Shown one piece after another: positions 17,253 to 27,297 of a stretch of DNA of 64,000 bases. The DNA is from a bacterium endosymbiont of Escarpia laminata (GTDB taxonomy: Bacteria; Pseudomonadota; Gammaproteobacteria; Chromatiales; Chromatiaceae). A model generated the notes under the pieces. That model was not told where the DNA came from. It saw only the letters and a program-made list of their open reading frames with translations, and did no database searches. The stretch covers positions 248,001 through 312,000 of the forward strand of contig QGON01000071.1 in NCBI GenBank assembly GCA_003660235.1, read 5' to 3'. Position 1 is the first letter of the stretch. Each line of letters starts with the position of its first letter. Both the position numbers and the translations under genes were made by a program.

Positions 17253-20200
17253 AACCGATCTGACTTTTTTCACTAATGATAAAAACCAGACCCTGCTGGA
17301 TCGGTTCAAGGCGACCCTTGCCGATACCCGGCTGTTTGACGTATTGGTCGGTTATTTCCGTGCCAGTGGTTTTTACCAGCTTTACGACAGCATTGAGTCC
17401 ATTGAGAAAACCCGCATATTGGTCGGCTTGGGAATTGATGATGAATCTTATCGCGCAATCGATGCTTTCCGCTCTCAGGCACTACTCGACTTTGAATCAC
17501 ACAAGAACGCCAAGGCCACTTTCCAGGATAATCTGATCAACGAAATTGAGAGTTCTGAGGAGTTTGATGACAAACTGGAGTTGGGGCTGAAAAAATTCAT
17601 CGAATTCCTGCAAGCGGATTGCCCAGATCCAGCAAATGACCGCGAACAAGGTGGCAGTGGTAAGAAGCTCGAAATCCGCGCCTTCCCCTCCCGGAACATT
17701 CACGCCAAGGTCTATATCGGTCGGTTCGCCCCTGATGACCGGGACTATGGTTTTGTGATAACCGGATCGAGCAACTTCTCCTATTCCGGCCTGGTCGCAA
17801 ACCGTGAGTTCAATGTCGAGCTGCGCCAGAGCCGGGATGTCGAATACGCACTGGATCAATTTGAAGAGCTTTGGCGGCAGTCAGTTGATATTTCTGATGA
17901 CTTCATTGACGCAGTGCAAAAAAAGACCTGGCTAAACGATTCCATTACCCCCTTCGAGCTTTACCTGAAACTTATTTATGAATACATGCAGGAAGACATC
18001 AACCTGCAGGATCACATGGAGATTTTCCTGCCTGAAGGCTTTATGTCCCTGCAATACCAGCAACAGGCGGTACAGCAGGCGCTGAAAAAACTGAACGAGC
18101 ATAATGGCGTCTTCCTTGCCGACGTGGTGGGCCTCGGTAAGACCTTTATCACCGCCCAGCTTTTGCAACAACTCAAGGGTCGGATTCTGGTGATATGCCC
18201 GCCGGTGCTACAGGGGTATTGGGAAGAGAGTCTGCATGATTTTCGTGTGCCGGCCCGTGTGGAGTCGTTAGGCAAGCTGGAAAAGGTCATCCGCTTTGGG
18301 CTCGATCGTTTTGATTACATCGTGGTCGACGAAGCGCACCGCTTCCGCAACGAGGCGACCCGTTCCTATGCCGACCTGCTTGATATTTGTCGGGGCAAAA
18401 AGGTGATTCTGGTGACGGCAACCCCACTCAACAATACTATTGATGACATCTTCGCCCAGCTTAAGCTCTTTCAAGCGCCCAAGAACTCAACCATTCCTGG
18501 AATACCCAACCTGGAACGTTTTTTCACCACCCAGCGCAAACGCTTCAAGGGACTTGATCGGGATGATCCTGGATATAAAGAAGCCATCAAGGCGGTCTCC
18601 CGCGAAATCCGTGAACGCATTCTAAAACACGTCATGGTGCGGCGTACGCGAACAGATGTAGTCACCTATTTCAAGAAAGATACCGAAACCCAGGGTCTGT
18701 TCTTTCCTGAGCTTCAAGACCCACGGCGCATTGTTTACGAATTTGAAGGCGAACTGGAAAGGATCTTTAACCAAACCATCGGCTTACTTCAAGGTTTTCG
18801 CTACGCCCGCTATATCCCGCTGTTGTATTACTGCGGCAGCAAGCAGCTTTCAGAGTTTGAGCGCCAGCAGCAGCGTAATGTCGGCGGCTTTATGAAAGGC
18901 ATTCTGATCAAGCGTCTGGAAAGCAGCTTCCATGCCTTTCGCCGGAGTATCGGCCGCTTCATTGAATCCTACGAACGTTTTATCGCCATGCTCGATGAGG
19001 GAACGGTCTATATCAGCAAGGACATAGATGTTTACGAACTGTTGGATAACGACGATTTCGATACGCTGGAAAACCTTGTCGAAGAAGAAAAGGCGCAGAA
19101 GTATGGCGCCAGGGACTTCCGCAATGAATTCGCTGATGACCTGCAACATGATCTAGACACCCTGCGCCAGATCGAGACGCTCTGGCGCAGGGTGAACGAG
19201 GACCCCAAGATTGAATCCTTTATCAGGCAACTCAGAGAAGATGATGACCTGAAGCAACACCGGCTGCTTGTGTTTACCGAATCAAAGGAAACGGGCGACT
19301 ATCTTTTCGAGCAGTTAAACCGCCACTATCCCGGCAAGGTGATGTTTTTCAGCAGTGGAGGCGGTCGCGCAGGCGACCCTTCTGTTACTCACAACAAGAC
19401 CCTGGCGCGCGACATGATCAAAGCGGCCTTCGATCCCAACCAGAAGGAGAGCAATGACGAGCTGCGTATCCTGATTGCCACCGATGTGCTGTCAGAGGGA
19501 ATCAATCTTCACCGGGGCAATGTATTGATCAATTACGACCTCCCCTGGAACCCCACAAGAGTTTTGCAACGGGCTGGCCGTATCAATCGTCTTGGCACCG
19601 AATACCCGGAACTGTTTATCTACAACTTCTTCCCCACCACCCAGTCCGATGAACATCTGGGGCTGGAGACCAATATCACCAACAAGATTCAGATGTTCCA
19701 CGATATTTTGGGTGAGGATGCCAGATACCTGACTGATGGTGAGGAGATAGGCAGCCAGGAGCTGTTCGATACCCTGAACCGCAAATCAGCCTACACCGGA
19801 GAAGATGAAGAGGGGGATTCGGAGCTGAAATATCTGGAGATGATGCGAGAGCTGCGCGATGAACAGCCGGAACTGTTTGAAAAGATCAAGCGGCTGCCAA
19901 AAAAGGCGCGTTCCGGACGCAAGGCAGAGCATGTTCCTGCCGATCAACTCGTCACATTCTTCCGCATTGGCCCATTGAAGAAGTTTTATCTTAATGAGGG
20001 GGGTGAAAGCCGCGAGATCACTTTCTTCGAAGCGGTCAATGAACTGGAATGCGAACCCGATACACCCAGACACCCCATTCCCGCAGATTACTACCATTGG
20101 CTGGAGACCAACAAGCAGCGTTTCGCCCAGGATACCCTGCAGGATGAACAACCGGCCGGTGGTGGAGGTGGCCGTTCCAATGTCGGTTATATCGAAAAAC

Positions 20201-20496
20201 GCCTTAAAGACAAAGTGTTCCGTAATTGCCAGAAGTTTACCGACACCGATGAAGAGTTCATCGACGGCGTCAAACGCATGATTGCCCAAGGCTTGATGGC
20301 AAAGAAAACCGCACAGACCATCAAAAAGGCCTTTGAAAAGACCCTTGATCCGTTGGAAATGGTCACCATACTACGCGAGCATATCCGCACCCTGGCAACT
20401 GCGGAACGCTCGTCATCACAGCAAATGCAGACCAGGCGGGAAATTATTCTCTCTGGTTATCAGGTTGCGGGTGCGACGGAAGGACAGCAGGAATAA
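17239..20496 (+). CDS. PLD-domain SNF2 helicase
   Basis: The 1085-residue protein has an N-terminal phospholipase D-like domain (residues about 15-215) with HAKVYIG (His155, Lys157) and GSSNFSYSG (176-184), one HKD-type half-site. A superfamily 2 helicase follows: VVGLGKTF (296-303), VVDEAHRF (362-369), VTATPLNNT (392-400), and late motifs ATDVLSEGINL and QRAGRINRLG at about 745-790. The C-terminal 280 residues are unassigned. It likely moves along or remodels DNA, with the PLD domain able to cut if it dimerises. It is translationally linked to the preceding HTH gene and lies 3 bases before the methylase. Confidence 0.88.
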   Translation: MAGHETDLTFFTNDKNQTLLDRFKATLADTRLFDVLVGYFRASGFYQLYDSIESIEKTRILVGLGIDDESYRAIDAFRSQALLDFESHKNAKATFQDNLINEIESSEEFDDKLELGLKKFIEFLQADCPDPANDREQGGSGKKLEIRAFPSRNIHAKVYIGRFAPDDRDYGFVITGSSNFSYSGLVANREFNVELRQSRDVEYALDQFEELWRQSVDISDDFIDAVQKKTWLNDSITPFELYLKLIYEYMQEDINLQDHMEIFLPEGFMSLQYQQQAVQQALKKLNEHNGVFLADVVGLGKTFITAQLLQQLKGRILVICPPVLQGYWEESLHDFRVPARVESLGKLEKVIRFGLDRFDYIVVDEAHRFRNEATRSYADLLDICRGKKVILVTATPLNNTIDDIFAQLKLFQAPKNSTIPGIPNLERFFTTQRKRFKGLDRDDPGYKEAIKAVSREIRERILKHVMVRRTRTDVVTYFKKDTETQGLFFPELQDPRRIVYEFEGELERIFNQTIGLLQGFRYARYIPLLYYCGSKQLSEFERQQQRNVGGFMKGILIKRLESSFHAFRRSIGRFIESYERFIAMLDEGTVYISKDIDVYELLDNDDFDTLENLVEEEKAQKYGARDFRNEFADDLQHDLDTLRQIETLWRRVNEDPKIESFIRQLREDDDLKQHRLLVFTESKETGDYLFEQLNRHYPGKVMFFSSGGGRAGDPSVTHNKTLARDMIKAAFDPNQKESNDELRILIATDVLSEGINLHRGNVLINYDLPWNPTRVLQRAGRINRLGTEYPELFIYNFFPTTQSDEHLGLETNITNKIQMFHDILGEDARYLTDGEEIGSQELFDTLNRKSAYTGEDEEGDSELKYLEMMRELRDEQPELFEKIKRLPKKARSGRKAEHVPADQLVTFFRIGPLKKFYLNEGGESREITFFEAVNELECEPDTPRHPIPADYYHWLETNKQRFAQDTLQDEQPAGGGGGRSNVGYIEKRLKDKVFRNCQKFTDTDEEFIDGVKRMIAQGLMAKKTAQTIKKAFEKTLDPLEMVTILREHIRTLATAERSSSQQMQTRREIILSGYQVAGATEGQQE

Positions 20497-20499
20497 CCC

Positions 20500-23400
20500 A
20501 TGGACAAGAGACAGGCCCAACAATCCATTAGCGAACTATTCACCCAGCCATTTGATCGAGGGCGTTATCAGCATTTTTTGAATAATCTGCTCAATCGATA
20601 TGAGCCACGAAATGGCCACTATACGGGTAACTACATACCCGATGCCTACAAACAGCATATCAAGCAATACTGGCGCATAGGTAAATATCAAGACCCGGAA
20701 GGCGATGAACTGGATCTGCTGGTGGTCCAGGTCAAATCACTCAGCAAGCTGGAACGGGCCCGCTCTGCGCTGCGTAACTTCGCTGTCACTCGCTTGAAAC
20801 AGTTTGAAAAAGAGGTATCGTTGATTGCCTTCTACTCCGAAGATGACCAAGGTGCTGACTGGCGCTTCTCCTTCGTCAAGATAGAGCACGAAGCCTATAA
20901 GGACGGCAAGGGCAAGGGCAAGGTCAAGCTCAGGCAGGAACTGACACCTGCAAAACGTTACTCCTATCTGGTGGGCGTGCACGAAAACAGCCACACCGCC
21001 AGCAAGCAGTTATTGCCGCTGCTGGAGATGGACTATGCCGACCCGCGTATCGAAGAGATAGAGGCGGCCTTTAGTATCGAGAAGGTCACCGATGAGTTCT
21101 TCGAGCAATACAAGGCGCTGTTCCAGAATCTTGCGGAGCATCTAAAAAACCAGCCGTTGTTCAATAAAGCCGATGATGAAGAGCGGGCTCAGCAGGTCAG
21201 CCGCTTCGCCAAAAAGCTGCTGGGCCAGATCGTATTTCTCTATTTTCTGCAAAAGAAGGGCTGGCTGGGGGTCGCCAAAGGTGAGAAATGGGGAACAGGA
21301 AGCAAACGCTTTATGCGCGAGCGCTTCGAGCAGGTGTCTGAACAAAATGGCGACTATTACCACGACTTTCTGCAATACCTCTTCTACGAAGCCTTGGCGG
21401 ATGAGCGCAAGGGGCAGAATGATCCTGGCTACTACGCCCGTTTTAATTGTCGGGTGCCTTTTCTCAACGGCGGTCTGTTTGAACCAGACTATGAGTGGCA
21501 AAAGGAACATATAGACCTGCCCAACACCTTTTTTCACAACACGGAGAAAAACAAAAACGGTGATGTCGGTACCGGCATTCTGGATGTCTTCGGCCGCTAC
21601 AACTTCACTATCAAGGAAGACGAACCGCTGGAAAAGGAAGTGGCGGTGGATCCGGAGATGCTGGGCAAGGTGTTCGAGAACATGCTCGAAGTCACCGAGC
21701 GTAAGAGCAAGGGGGCGTTCTACACCCCCCGTGAGATTGTTCACTACATGTGTCAGGAGAGCCTGATCCACTATCTGGATAACCGGCTCAACCACTATGC
21801 TTCCACGCCGGAGTTGTCCGAGCCACAGGCGGATATCTTTGGCAGCCCGGGTGGGCAGCAGAGCCTGGGGGATGGCGAAGACATAAGAGTTCTAAAAGAT
21901 GATCTGGAAACACTGATCCGCAAGGGCCATTTATTTATTGAAAATGATGAAGCAGCGCTTCGGGCTCTTGAGCGTATTGAAAAAGGCAAACAGAAAACGA
22001 CTAAACATAAAATTGAGCTTCCGGATTCCGTAAAGGAAAACGCCAAGGCGATTGATGAGGCCCTGGCCGATATCAAGGTCTGCGATCCGGCCATTGGTTC
22101 CGGTGCCTTTCCGGTGGGCCTGTTACACGAGATCGTCAACGCCCGGCTGGCACTTGCGCCCCACAGTGGAAACAGCCAGAGTGCCTATGAACTCAAGCGC
22201 CATGCCATTAGTGAGAGCCTCTACGGCGTAGATATCGACGCCTCAGCCATAGACATTGCCCGCTTGCGCCTGTGGTTATCGCTGATCGTGGATGAGGAGG
22301 ATTATGATACGATCGAGGCACTACCCAATCTGGATTACAAGATTGTGCAGGGGGATTCACTAGTGGGCTTTCCTGAAAACTGGAAGAGTCCGGCGTTTGA
22401 CAAAATCGAGCGACTCCAGAAGCTCTATTTTCCAGAGACCGACCACGATAAAAAGGCTGTGCTTAAACAACAGATCGATGCTGAAATTCGGCAGCGGCTT
22501 GATGGTTCCCAACAGACCTTCGGCTGGCAGGTTAATTTTGATTTCCGACTGTTTTTCCCGGATATTTGGCATCAGAAAGATGGCTTTGATGTTGTTATCG
22601 GCAACCCGCCCTATGTACAGATCCAGAAATTTTCCGGTCAGCAGATTCAGAAAGAGTGGGAGGAACAGAACTATGAAACCTTTGCCAAAACCGGCGATGT
22701 CTACTGCCTTTTCTACGAAAAGGGGCATCGGATATTGTGTAATCAAGGCATTCTGACCTTCATCACCTCCAATAAATGGATGCGTGCGGGATATGGCAGG
22801 AAACTGCGGCAGTTTTTCCTGAACCAGACTAGCATTGATCAGCTACTCGACTTCGGGGATTCTCAAATCTTCTCGGAAGCGACAACTTACACCAATGTCC
22901 TGCTGTTTGAAAAGACCAAAAAGGAACATACGCCCAAGGCTTGGGATCTTTCTTCTGCTTATCGTGAAGCAGCCTCGCTGGTACGCATGCTGGATGAGAA
23001 TCCATCCGGTGCTGCGCTTTTTAATGAAGAAGGTTTTGTGATTGCTCCAGCGGAGATGGCTGCAATCAAAAAACAGATTGAAAAGGTGGGTACGCCGCTT
23101 AAGGATTGGGATATTGCAATCAATTACGGCATTAAAACCGGCTTCAACGAGGCCTTTACCATTGATGGTAAGAAAAAGGATGAACTGATTGCGCAAGATC
23201 CAAAAAGTGCCGAGATCATCAATCCCATTTTGCGTGGACGGGACATCAAACGCTACCGAATAGATTTTGCGGATTTGTGGTTGATCAACACCCACAATGG
23301 TTACGGGAAAACACCACCCATCGACGTAACAAATTACCCAACAATCAAGACATACCTTGACCAATTTCTGCCAAAATTGACAAAGCGAAAGGATAAGGGT

Positions 23401-24027
23401 GTAACTCCATATAACCTCAGAAACTGTGCATACTTGGAGAAGTTTGAGAAGGAGAAGATTTTTTGGCTTGAGATGTCTCCTATACCGAATTTTGCATTTT
23501 CAGCAGAAGAAGTATTCATCTTAAATACCTCATATATCCTCACGGGTGAAAAGCTCAAGTGGGTATTGGCAATACTCAATTCATCGGTGCTGGATTGTTA
23601 TTTTCCGCTAATATCTACCGATGTGCGGGGCAAAACCAGACGCTATTTTAAGCAGTACGTAGAATTGCTGCCTATCCTGCCTTATGAGAGTAGTTACGCA
23701 GACTTCCTTGAACCATTGGTGGACTACTCTCGAATCGCCAAGGAAACAGAGCAGAAACTCCAATCCGCCTATTTCGAACAACTCATTGACGGCCTGGTCT
23801 ATGAACTCTACTTCCCCGATGAAATCAAGGCTGCCAACAAGGAAATCCTCCCTCATCTGGGCGAGCTGACCCCCATCACCGACCACATGGCCGAAGAAGA
23901 AAAACTCGCCACTATCCAGCGCGGGTTCGACCGCCTCTACGACCCCCGCCACCCGGTACGAAACAACCTGGAAACTCTGGATAGCGTGGAAGTGGTCAGA
24001 ACCATCCGTGAGGCGTTGAAGCGATGA
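20500..24027 (+). CDS. Eco57I-type adenine methyltransferase
   Basis: The 1175-residue protein has an N-terminal domain of about 350 residues (with GDELDLLVVQVKSL at about 67-80), then GAFYTPREIVHYM, SAM motif I DPAIGSGAFPVG (about 529-540) and catalytic motif IV GNPPYVQIQ (about 700-708), placing it with N6-adenine DNA methylases of the Eco57I class. The C-terminal part (about 850-1120) is probably the DNA target recognition domain. I see no clear PD-(D/E)xK nuclease site, so it may modify only, leaving cleavage to the helicase partner. It shares ATGA with the next gene. Confidence 0.9.
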   Translation: MDKRQAQQSISELFTQPFDRGRYQHFLNNLLNRYEPRNGHYTGNYIPDAYKQHIKQYWRIGKYQDPEGDELDLLVVQVKSLSKLERARSALRNFAVTRLKQFEKEVSLIAFYSEDDQGADWRFSFVKIEHEAYKDGKGKGKVKLRQELTPAKRYSYLVGVHENSHTASKQLLPLLEMDYADPRIEEIEAAFSIEKVTDEFFEQYKALFQNLAEHLKNQPLFNKADDEERAQQVSRFAKKLLGQIVFLYFLQKKGWLGVAKGEKWGTGSKRFMRERFEQVSEQNGDYYHDFLQYLFYEALADERKGQNDPGYYARFNCRVPFLNGGLFEPDYEWQKEHIDLPNTFFHNTEKNKNGDVGTGILDVFGRYNFTIKEDEPLEKEVAVDPEMLGKVFENMLEVTERKSKGAFYTPREIVHYMCQESLIHYLDNRLNHYASTPELSEPQADIFGSPGGQQSLGDGEDIRVLKDDLETLIRKGHLFIENDEAALRALERIEKGKQKTTKHKIELPDSVKENAKAIDEALADIKVCDPAIGSGAFPVGLLHEIVNARLALAPHSGNSQSAYELKRHAISESLYGVDIDASAIDIARLRLWLSLIVDEEDYDTIEALPNLDYKIVQGDSLVGFPENWKSPAFDKIERLQKLYFPETDHDKKAVLKQQIDAEIRQRLDGSQQTFGWQVNFDFRLFFPDIWHQKDGFDVVIGNPPYVQIQKFSGQQIQKEWEEQNYETFAKTGDVYCLFYEKGHRILCNQGILTFITSNKWMRAGYGRKLRQFFLNQTSIDQLLDFGDSQIFSEATTYTNVLLFEKTKKEHTPKAWDLSSAYREAASLVRMLDENPSGAALFNEEGFVIAPAEMAAIKKQIEKVGTPLKDWDIAINYGIKTGFNEAFTIDGKKKDELIAQDPKSAEIINPILRGRDIKRYRIDFADLWLINTHNGYGKTPPIDVTNYPTIKTYLDQFLPKLTKRKDKGVTPYNLRNCAYLEKFEKEKIFWLEMSPIPNFAFSAEEVFILNTSYILTGEKLKWVLAILNSSVLDCYFPLISTDVRGKTRRYFKQYVELLPILPYESSYADFLEPLVDYSRIAKETEQKLQSAYFEQLIDGLVYELYFPDEIKAANKEILPHLGELTPITDHMAEEEKLATIQRGFDRLYDPRHPVRNNLETLDSVEVVRTIREALKR

Positions 24028-25490
24028 CGATCGACAGGCCAGAAGAATATTTGATCAGCCTGGTTCGCGAACTGTGTAAGCTGCCCGGTGAAACCGAATG
24101 GCTTGAGTTCAAACATAATAATGATGATCCGGAAGAGATCGGTGAATATCTTTCCGCCCTGGCAAATGCAGCCGCGCTTCTGGGCAAGGTCAATGCTTAT
24201 ATGGTCTGGGGTATTGACGATGAGACGCATGGCATCATAGGTACTACATTTCGGCCAGGTTCTGCCAGGGTCGGTGGAGAAGAGCTGGAAAACTGGCTCT
24301 TGCGTCTGCTCTCCCCGAAAATCAATTTCCGGTTTTATGAACTGGTCGTTGAAGGTCAGTCATTGGTTCTGCTGGAGATCGGCGCGGCTTTCCGCCATCC
24401 GGTACGCTTTAAGGGTACCGAGTTTATTCGGGTTGGCTCCTATAAGAAAAAACTCAAGGACTTCCCGGAAAAGGAGCGCGAGTTATGGCGCGTATTCGAC
24501 CAGACACCCTTTGAAAGGGAAATCGCGGCGGAAAATATTTCCGCCGACGAATTACTTCAACTCCTGGACTATCCCGCCTATTTCGATCTGCTGTCTCTTC
24601 CTTTACCGGAAGGTCGTGAAGGCGTCCTTGCAGTGCTTGCAGCGGATGAAATGATTGCGACTGGCAAAGGCGGCAAATGGAATATTACTAACTTGGGTGC
24701 AGTGTTGTTTGCAAAAAAGTTCGGGGATTTTCGGAATATGAAGAGAAAAGCCGTGCGGGTCATTTTATACACGGGTGAAAGCCGGGTAGAAACCATCCGT
24801 GAACAGGAAGGTACGAAAGGCTATGCCTCTGGGTTTGAAGGATTGATTGGTTTTATTACCAACCTGTTGCCGAGTAACGAAGTGATTGGCCCGGCATTAC
24901 GTAAGGAAGTACCTATGTTTCCGGAACTGGCCATCCGTGAGCTGGTTGCCAATGCTATTATCCATCAGGACTTTCACGCAACTGGCACTGGTCCGATGGT
25001 CGAGATATTTTCCAATCGTATGGAAATTACAAACCCTGGCTTGCCGCTGGTTCAGACGGACCGGTTTCTGGATAGTCCACCCAAATCACGCAATGAGGCC
25101 ATTGCATCCTTTATGCGGCGAATCGGTGTCTGCGAGGAGCGTGGTAGTGGTGTTGATAAGGTTGTTTTCCAGACCGAGCTATATCAACTGCCGGCGCCTC
25201 TTTTCGAGACCACGGTAGAACATACCAGGGCTGTGCTATTCGGTCACCGTGAGTTCAGGGAGATGGACAAGGATGATCGGATTCGCGCCTGCTATCTTCA
25301 TGCCTGCCTGAAGTATGTTCAACGTGATTTTATGACCAATACCACCCTGCGAGAGCGGTTTGGGATTGAAGAGAAGAACAGCTCAATGGCCTCAAGAATC
25401 ATCCGGGATACCATTGAGGCCGGCCTCATCCGCTGCCACGATGAAACCGTCGGCAGCAAGGCCAGGAAATATCTGCCGTGGTGGGCGTGA
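24024..25490 (+). CDS. AlbA_2 / Schlafen-like ATP-binding protein
   Basis: The 488-residue protein begins with an AlbA_2 (Schlafen-like, DUF4062-adjacent) domain: ETEWLEFKHNN, ALANAAALLGKVNAYMVWGI. A GHKL-type ATP-binding domain follows with ELAIRELVANAIIHQDF (about 300-316) and GSGVDKV. A winged helix lies at the C-terminus (LRERFGIEEKNSSMASRIIR). Such proteins are usually annotated as putative transcriptional regulators and recur in defence operons. It overlaps the methylase by 4 bases, so it is part of the same unit. Confidence 0.85.
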   Translation: MTIDRPEEYLISLVRELCKLPGETEWLEFKHNNDDPEEIGEYLSALANAAALLGKVNAYMVWGIDDETHGIIGTTFRPGSARVGGEELENWLLRLLSPKINFRFYELVVEGQSLVLLEIGAAFRHPVRFKGTEFIRVGSYKKKLKDFPEKERELWRVFDQTPFEREIAAENISADELLQLLDYPAYFDLLSLPLPEGREGVLAVLAADEMIATGKGGKWNITNLGAVLFAKKFGDFRNMKRKAVRVILYTGESRVETIREQEGTKGYASGFEGLIGFITNLLPSNEVIGPALRKEVPMFPELAIRELVANAIIHQDFHATGTGPMVEIFSNRMEITNPGLPLVQTDRFLDSPPKSRNEAIASFMRRIGVCEERGSGVDKVVFQTELYQLPAPLFETTVEHTRAVLFGHREFREMDKDDRIRACYLHACLKYVQRDFMTNTTLRERFGIEEKNSSMASRIIRDTIEAGLIRCHDETVGSKARKYLPWWA

Positions 25491-25660
25491 TGGCAGCCAT
25501 TAATTTGCTTGACCGTTGCTTGACTGAGGTGGTCTTGATATGACGGCTTTCAACAAAAAGACGAGATAAAACAAATGGTTATTAAGCTATATTTGTTTGA
25601 CTGGAGTTTGATGGACACGCACGTTGCGGCAAAACCTGACAGAGAGGGTGGGAGCAAACA

Positions 25661-25845
25661 GTGACCAGTAATACAGAAAACAACAGCTCGGAGAGACAAC
25701 GCGCCCCGGTCTGGTCAATGCGGAGATCGCATTGAAGCGGGCGGCGCGAAAGGCGCGGGAAAACGCCCGGAAAACTGGGGTGCCGGTGGTGATTATGAAA
25801 GACGGAAAGATCATGGAAGAGCAAATCGGCAGCTATGCGCATTAA
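25661..25845 (+). pseudogene. Small basic protein, frameshifted start
   Basis: A GTG at 25661 opens MTSNTENNSSERQRAP; the downstream frame (open from 25672) reads GLVNAEIALKRAARKARENA then RKTGVPVVIMKDGKIMEEQ. One extra C in the CCCC run at 25704-25707 would join them into a protein of about 61 residues. The 3' end overlaps the ATPase ATG by 11 bases, indicating translational coupling. The composition (basic helix, then a short strand with VIMKDGKI) recalls small antitoxin-like proteins; no function is assigned. The rest of the gap 25491-25660 shows nothing coding. Confidence 0.55.
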
Positions 25846-27292
25846 GACCATTGAGATTACCAACTACAAGGCCTTTCTTGGCACGCACAAGATCAACGTG
25901 GGTGGCAAGAATCTCTTTATCTATGGTGAGAATGGCAGTGGTAAAAGCTCTCTGTACTATGCGCTGAAAGACTTTTTTCAGTCTTCCATCGAAGATATCG
26001 ACCTGAACGAACTCGAAAATGTCTTTGTCTCCGAAAAGAACAAGGGTAAAACAGCCATCAAGGTTGTTTTCAAGCCGAATAGCCAGAGTCAGAATAAATT
26101 ACAGGCTTATCACTTCAACACGAAGAAAAATGATACCTGTGCGACTGCTGATACCAGTATCCGCGATGGCAACAAGCTCAAGAGCTTTCTTACCTACAAG
26201 CATCTGCTGGCCATTCATCATCTGAAAAAAGACGAGACCATCAATCTTTTCGACCTGTTGGTGGGAGGCGTACTCAAGCATTTCAAGTACGCCCTGACCG
26301 GTGGCAGGGAACTGGGTGGATTGTGGTCAGATGTGGAGGATTCTATCGCCAGAACCACTGGCAAAGAGTTCCCCATCAACAAGAAAAAGGCGGATGTGAA
26401 TGCTGCCATCAAGGCGTTCAACGAAGCATTCGGTGAGTTGTTTAAACCGGGAAGTCCAGAATACATTCTGAAACATGCCAATCCCATTCTCGACCGATTT
26501 AACCACAATATTGATCTGAACCTACGCTTTGCCCAAGTGCGCCCGAGCAGTGACTATGCAACCTTTGAGGGTGCAGAAGTTCATGTGGAACTGGGCTATG
26601 CGGGCAAGCAGATCGACAAGCCGCACCTGTTCCTCAACGAGGCGCGCCTGTCAGCTATCGCGATCTCCGTTTACCTGGGTATGATCAAGCGCCATGTGCA
26701 GGGTATACCCTGCAAGGTGCTCTTCCTCGATGACATCTTCATCGGCCTGGATATCTCTAACCGCTTGCCGCTACTGAATATCCTTGAAACAGAGTTCCCT
26801 GACTACCAGATATTCATCACCACCTACGACAAGCCTTGGTTCGAATACGCCAAAGGGACGCTGGAGCAAAAGCTAGACTGGAAAACCATGGAGTTCTATG
26901 CCCAGCCTTGTGACGACGGCACTGAAGTGCCCATCATCTTCGATAATCAGGACTTGATTGCCAAAGCCAAATATCACCTTCAACAGTGCGATTACAAGGC
27001 TGCTGCTGTCTATACTCGATCCGCTTTCGAAAAGCTGATCCGTAAGCACTGTGAGAAAAAGAAAAAAGCAGTAATTTTCAAACCGCGCCTCAAGGACTAT
27101 ATGACCGAGGATTTCTGGAAAGTCATCAAAGATGATCTGGAAGAGACTACTCGAAACGAAATAGAAACCTATCGCCCGCTTGTACTGAACGCCTTCAGCC
27201 ACTACAACACCGAACGGCACGAAATAAAAACCGAGCTGGAAAGTGCAATCCTGGCCATCGATAAATTGAAGCAGGAACTGGCAGGCCTTTGA
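25835..27292 (+). CDS. AAA/ABC-type ATPase with C-terminal helical domain
   Basis: The 485-residue ATPase has Walker A GENGSGKSS at 31-39, a signature-like NEARLSAIAISVYLG, and Walker B KVLFLDDIFIGLD at about 293-305. It is RecF/SMC-like in the head but lacks a long coiled coil. The C-terminal 120 residues contain a HEPN-like helical stretch: AKYHLQQCDYKAAAVYTRSA followed by FEKLIRKHC. It probably acts as the sensor or switch of the helicase-methylase system. Start ATG 25835 overlaps the small upstream ORF. Confidence 0.85.
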   Translation: MRIKTIEITNYKAFLGTHKINVGGKNLFIYGENGSGKSSLYYALKDFFQSSIEDIDLNELENVFVSEKNKGKTAIKVVFKPNSQSQNKLQAYHFNTKKNDTCATADTSIRDGNKLKSFLTYKHLLAIHHLKKDETINLFDLLVGGVLKHFKYALTGGRELGGLWSDVEDSIARTTGKEFPINKKKADVNAAIKAFNEAFGELFKPGSPEYILKHANPILDRFNHNIDLNLRFAQVRPSSDYATFEGAEVHVELGYAGKQIDKPHLFLNEARLSAIAISVYLGMIKRHVQGIPCKVLFLDDIFIGLDISNRLPLLNILETEFPDYQIFITTYDKPWFEYAKGTLEQKLDWKTMEFYAQPCDDGTEVPIIFDNQDLIAKAKYHLQQCDYKAAAVYTRSAFEKLIRKHCEKKKKAVIFKPRLKDYMTEDFWKVIKDDLEETTRNEIETYRPLVLNAFSHYNTERHEIKTELESAILAIDKLKQELAGL

Positions 27293-27297
27293 ACAAA

